This document shows, in pieces, positions 6,090 through 8,683 of a stretch of 8,683 nucleotides of DNA. Origin of the DNA: Peptostreptococcaceae bacterium (GTDB taxonomy: Bacteria > Bacillota_A > Clostridia > Peptostreptococcales > Acidaminobacteraceae); contig JABXKX010000249.1 in the NCBI GenBank assembly GCA_013619035.1, positions 1 to 8,683 on the forward strand. The letters are read 5' to 3'. Both the position numbers and the translations under genes were made by a program. Positions within the stretch are counted from its first letter, which is position 1; each line of letters begins with the position of its first letter. The notes below the pieces were generated by a model. The model ran no database searches, was not told the DNA's origin, and saw only the letters and a program-made list of their open reading frames with translations.

Positions 6090-7268
6090 ATGGGAATTAA
6101 TTATAAACTTATTGGTAATAAAGTCATAAAATATTTTAGACCGATTCCACCAGAGCTTAAGGAATCATTTGTTAAAACCGTTGATAGAGAAAATATCAAA
6201 CGAATGATTCCATTTAGTATTGTTTATATATTACTGAACACACAATTATTTGTATTTGGAAGACGAGAGGCCATAAGAGGCTCTTCCATTCGAGATTATA
6301 CACTCGTTTTTCTTATATTAACCTGTTGTTACTCGATTTATCGTTTTATAAAAGTACAAAAGAAGTCACGGTGGTATGCACATATTATCACAGGTGTTTT
6401 TTGTTTTGTCCTTGTCTTTTCAACCTTGTTAGCAAGTCAAGTCATGCTTGTTAGAATCGGATCGATGTCATTATTTACGGTTACTATATTAACGACATCC
6501 TCATTCTTTATTAGATTGCCAATCACTTCAATACTTACAAATATCTCGGCATTTGTTTATTTTGTTTTAACATCAAATAGAATACTTTTACATTCTGATA
6601 CGATTGAGATGGTAAAGCCAGCAAAAGAGTTAGGTGCTGAAATATTTAGATTTGAGATTTACATTACAGAAGTGTTTCTGATATCAGTAGTAGGATGTAT
6701 CATTGCAGTGGTCATGTATAGATTTCGAACAAAAGTATTTATGGATCATAAAATCATTGAAAGTAAAAATTCCAATCTGATGGAAATAAATATGCAGGAT
6801 TCCATGACAAAACTTTTAAATCACAAGAGCATTATTGATACGTTGATACAAGAGGTTTTAAGAACCGTGAGGTATAATCTTGATCTGAGTGTTCTGTTGT
6901 TAGATATTGACCATTTTAAAGCGGTTAATGATAATTATGGTCATCCGGTGGGTGATCAAGTGATTATTAAAGTTGCAGATACTCTTAGACATATTTGCAG
7001 GGAAACAGACTATCTTGGTAGATATGGTGGTGAGGAGTTTTTAATTATTCTTACCAATACCAATATGGAACAAGCTATGATTCTTGGAGAACGCATTAGA
7101 GAGTATATCGAAAAGGCGGACTTTGGTGACCCAAGTCCTATAACGATTAGTGGTGGGATAACAACACATACAAATGAAACTGCAAAAGAACTTATTCATA
7201 ACTCTGATCAAGCTTTGTATGATGCCAAAAATAGTGGGAGAAACAAAATCGTTCAGTCTAGATATTGA
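6090..7268 (+). CDS. Membrane-bound diguanylate cyclase (multi-TM sensor plus GGDEF)
   Basis: About 392 residues. The N-terminal half holds roughly six hydrophobic helices (to about residue 212), not matching a named sensor domain I recognise, then a short linker and a GGDEF domain that makes cyclic di-GMP from two GTP. Catalytic features are intact: DIDHFKAVND (272-281) with the metal-binding aspartate, NYGHPVGDQ, and the signature RYGGEEF with GGEEF at 313-317. An RxxD inhibitory site (RETD, 304-307) sits five residues before GGEEF, so product inhibition is expected. No EAL or HD-GYP domain follows. I chose ATG 6090 over the upstream in-frame ATG 6060 because AAGGAGG lies 6 bp before it. 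It is probably a single transcription unit. The input signal is unknown. Confidence 0.92.
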   Translation: MGINYKLIGNKVIKYFRPIPPELKESFVKTVDRENIKRMIPFSIVYILLNTQLFVFGRREAIRGSSIRDYTLVFLILTCCYSIYRFIKVQKKSRWYAHIITGVFCFVLVFSTLLASQVMLVRIGSMSLFTVTILTTSSFFIRLPITSILTNISAFVYFVLTSNRILLHSDTIEMVKPAKELGAEIFRFEIYITEVFLISVVGCIIAVVMYRFRTKVFMDHKIIESKNSNLMEINMQDSMTKLLNHKSIIDTLIQEVLRTVRYNLDLSVLLLDIDHFKAVNDNYGHPVGDQVIIKVADTLRHICRETDYLGRYGGEEFLIILTNTNMEQAMILGERIREYIEKADFGDPSPITISGGITTHTNETAKELIHNSDQALYDAKNSGRNKIVQSRY

Positions 7269-7282
7269 TTGTCAAGTTAGAG

Positions 7283-7357
7283 ATGTATAGAGCGGTCAGA
7301 AAACTAAATGAAATATCACTGATGGGTATGCTTACTCAAGAGCAATACAATCAATAG
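7283..7357 (+). pseudogene. Short SHOCT-like fragment (24 codons), possible gene remnant
   Basis: The frame from ATG 7283 reads MYRAVRKLNEISLMGMLTQEQYNQ and stops at TAG 7355. The L..L....G.LT.EQY spacing resembles the SHOCT motif, a short oligomerisation helix pair normally at protein C termini, but the final K..LL part is missing. No Shine-Dalgarno precedes ATG 7283. A TTG at 7265 overlapping the cyclase stop is in the same frame and would give about 30 residues. It may be a decayed tail, a microprotein or chance; the resemblance is from pattern only. Confidence 0.25.
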
Positions 7358-7427
7358 GAGGATTTAGTAATTGTGTTTCATAGTGAACATGTAAGACGTT
7401 AATTCAAGATTAGAGTGTGAGGGAGTT

Positions 7428-8222
7428 ATGAAAATAATTGATCTGCAAAGTAAACATAAAAATACTTATTTCCATTGTCTTGAAGAGTGGAGCGACGAAA
7501 TGAAGGATGCTGGAGACTCAAAAGAAAAATGGTATGAGAAGATGAAAGATAGAGGTCTTAGGGTAAAACTTGCTGAAGATGACCAAGGCAATATATGTGG
7601 TATGATTCAGTATGTTCCTTCGGAGTATTCATTTGTAGATACTGCAGGATTTTACATAGTGAAGTGCATTTGGGTTTATGGATACAAAAATGGGATGGGG
7701 GATCAACAAAAAAAAGGCATTGGAACGCTATTAATTGAAGCAGCGGAACAAGACTGTAGAGAACTCGGTACGAACGGATTGTTAACATGGGGGATATCTA
7801 TGCCCTTCTTTATGAGAGCTTCATGGTTTAAAAAACACGGATTCAAAAAGATTGATAAAGATAACATACGTGTACTACTTTGGAAACCTTTCAAAGAAGG
7901 AGTGATGCCTCCAAAATTGATTAAAAAGAAAAAGAAACTTGAATTAACTGAAGGGAAAGTTACTGTTCAGGCATTCGTAAATGGATGGTGCCCAGCGTCT
8001 AATACTGTTTATGAAAGAATGAAAAAGATCTCAGAGGAGTTCAAAGAATACATCGTGTTTGAACACTACGATACCACCGATAAAGAAATCTTTGATGAGT
8101 GGGGAATTCTGGATGCGGTATATCTTGATGGAAAAGTTGTACAGAAAGGTGCGCCTCCAAGTTATGAGAAGTTACACAGAAAAGTGGAAAAAAAGGTGAG
8201 TAGACTTAAACAATTAGGATGA
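7428..8222 (+). CDS. GNAT acetyltransferase with C-terminal YoaP-like/thioredoxin-like domain
   Basis: This 264-residue soluble fusion has an N-terminal GNAT domain (about 1-160) with the acetyl-CoA loop QQKKGIG (93-99) and the downstream stretch WGISMPFFMRASWFKKHGFK typical of this subgroup. After a lysine-rich linker (about 165-173), a C-terminal domain (about 175-264) resembles a thioredoxin fold: VQAFVNGWCPASN, a YDTTDKEIFDEWGI segment, then VYLDGKVV and a PPSYEKL helix. Only one cysteine (C188) occupies the CxxC position, so dithiol chemistry is unlikely. The architecture matches what I recall of B. subtilis YoaP. The acceptor substrate is unknown. ATG 7428 is preceded by GAGGGAG at 7419-7425, close spacing but usable. 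It is unlinked to neighbours; no clear terminator follows. Confidence 0.85.
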   Translation: MKIIDLQSKHKNTYFHCLEEWSDEMKDAGDSKEKWYEKMKDRGLRVKLAEDDQGNICGMIQYVPSEYSFVDTAGFYIVKCIWVYGYKNGMGDQQKKGIGTLLIEAAEQDCRELGTNGLLTWGISMPFFMRASWFKKHGFKKIDKDNIRVLLWKPFKEGVMPPKLIKKKKKLELTEGKVTVQAFVNGWCPASNTVYERMKKISEEFKEYIVFEHYDTTDKEIFDEWGILDAVYLDGKVVQKGAPPSYEKLHRKVEKKVSRLKQLG

Positions 8223-8266
8223 TAGACCTTAGAATATCAGGATCAGTAACCTAGATATGGATATAC

Positions 8267-8333
8267 CGCTTATAACTATTTCGCAATTCTGAATATTTCG
8301 TTTATAATTATAGTACATATTATTTGTTATAAT
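8267..8333 (+). promoter_or_regulatory. AT-rich promoter region of the MoeA-like gene, with an imperfect direct repeat
   Basis: A possible promoter is TTCGCA (8280-8285), 17 bp, TATAAT (8303-8308). A second exact TATAAT occurs at 8328-8333 but has no matching -35. CGCTTATAACTATT (8267-8280) and CGTTTATAATTATA (8299-8312) match at 11 of 14 positions with a 32-bp offset, about three helical turns. The rest of the 8223-8380 gap shows no gene and no clear terminator. Confidence 0.4.
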
Positions 8334-8380
8334 AATAAATAGAATAAGCTTCTATACATATAGTTAGAAAGGACAGAATA

Positions 8381-8683
8381 TTGAAGAAAATTCAAACGAG
8401 AGATGCTATTGGTTCAGTTTTATGTCATGATATGACAATCATTATTCCGGGTGTTAAAAAAGGACCTGAATTCAGAAAAGGACATGTAGTGAAAGAAGAA
8501 GATATTCCAGTACTCTTATCTATGGGTAAAACCCATATCTATGTATGGGAGAAGAAAGAAGATGAACTTCACGAAAATGATGCAGCTATACGTTTAGGTG
8601 CTATCTGTATGGATGAATATATGTATGGTAGTGAAATTAAAGAAGGTAAAATAAACATCCATGCAAAAATAGATGGTTTGTTA
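8381..8683 (+). CDS. MoeA-like molybdopterin-binding protein, N-terminal part (3' end outside window)
   Basis: The frame runs 101 codons from TTG 8381 to the window edge without a stop. The start is supported by AAAGGA at 8368-8373 with 7-bp spacing, and by the N-terminal pattern TRDAIGSVLCHDMTIIIPG, typical of MoeA-like molybdopterin-binding proteins of Clostridia. GPEFRKGHVVKEEDIPVLLSMGK and the following IYVWE fit the same N-terminal domain, after which DELHENDAAIRLG begins the next segment. The MoCF/molybdopterin-binding domain would lie beyond the window. Related proteins act in molybdenum cofactor metabolism, but this subgroup differs from canonical MoeA and its exact role is not clear. 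An upstream AT-rich promoter region suggests its own transcript. Confidence 0.75.
   Translation, partial: MKKIQTRDAIGSVLCHDMTIIIPGVKKGPEFRKGHVVKEEDIPVLLSMGKTHIYVWEKKEDELHENDAAIRLGAICMDEYMYGSEIKEGKINIHAKIDGLL

Noticed and set aside
1..8683. A complete new defence or mobile system
   Set aside because: Apart from the partial TnpB-related gene, the genes are ordinary regulatory, chaperone and metabolic types without nuclease, toxin or integrase signatures.

Overview
The window looks like a low-GC Gram-positive chromosome, most likely an anaerobic member of the Clostridia. The evidence is AT-rich DNA, strong AGGAGG-type ribosome binding sites, several GTG/TTG starts, and proteins typical of that class: PhoP/PhoR, Hsp33, a DUF6873-like protein, a short DUF445 protein and a MoeA-like molybdopterin-binding protein. 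The genus assignment is inference only. Every supported gene is on the + strand; I saw no convincing gene on the - strand and no tRNA, rRNA or CRISPR array.

Layout. (a) 1-~400: the 3' end of a TnpB-related (IS200/IS605-type) gene, followed by two hairpins that look like the right end of the element and possibly its guide-RNA scaffold. (b) 434-2975: three TTAAC(A/G) direct repeats at an exact 11-bp period (a PHO-box arrangement), then a PhoP/PhoB-type response regulator and, with no gap, a PhoR-type sensor kinase, closed by a terminator. (c) 3006-5961: a promoter with an extended -10, then a tight four-gene operon (class I methyltransferase, Hsp33/HslO, DUF6873-like protein, DUF445 membrane protein) in which consecutive genes overlap or nearly touch, ending at a strong terminator. 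(d) 6090-7268: a membrane-bound diguanylate cyclase with an intact active site and an intact inhibitory I-site. (e) 7269-7427: a gap holding a short SHOCT-like remnant and an orphan Shine-Dalgarno. (f) 7428-8222: a GNAT acetyltransferase fused to a C-terminal thioredoxin-like/YoaP-like domain. (g) 8223-8380: an AT-rich promoter region, then a MoeA-like molybdopterin-binding protein that runs off the window, starting at a TTG.

How the parts fit. The PHO-type repeats in front of the two-component pair suggest an autoregulated phosphate-starvation regulator, although no pst or phoU gene is visible. The Hsp33 operon combines a redox-switched holdase with two poorly characterised clostridial proteins, and it is the most interesting unit for unknown function. 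The remaining genes appear to be separate transcription units. I do not see a complete, clearly new defence or mobile system; the best candidates for novelty are the uncharacterised operon partners, the zinc-finger-less TnpB 3' end with its hairpins, and the microORF remnant.
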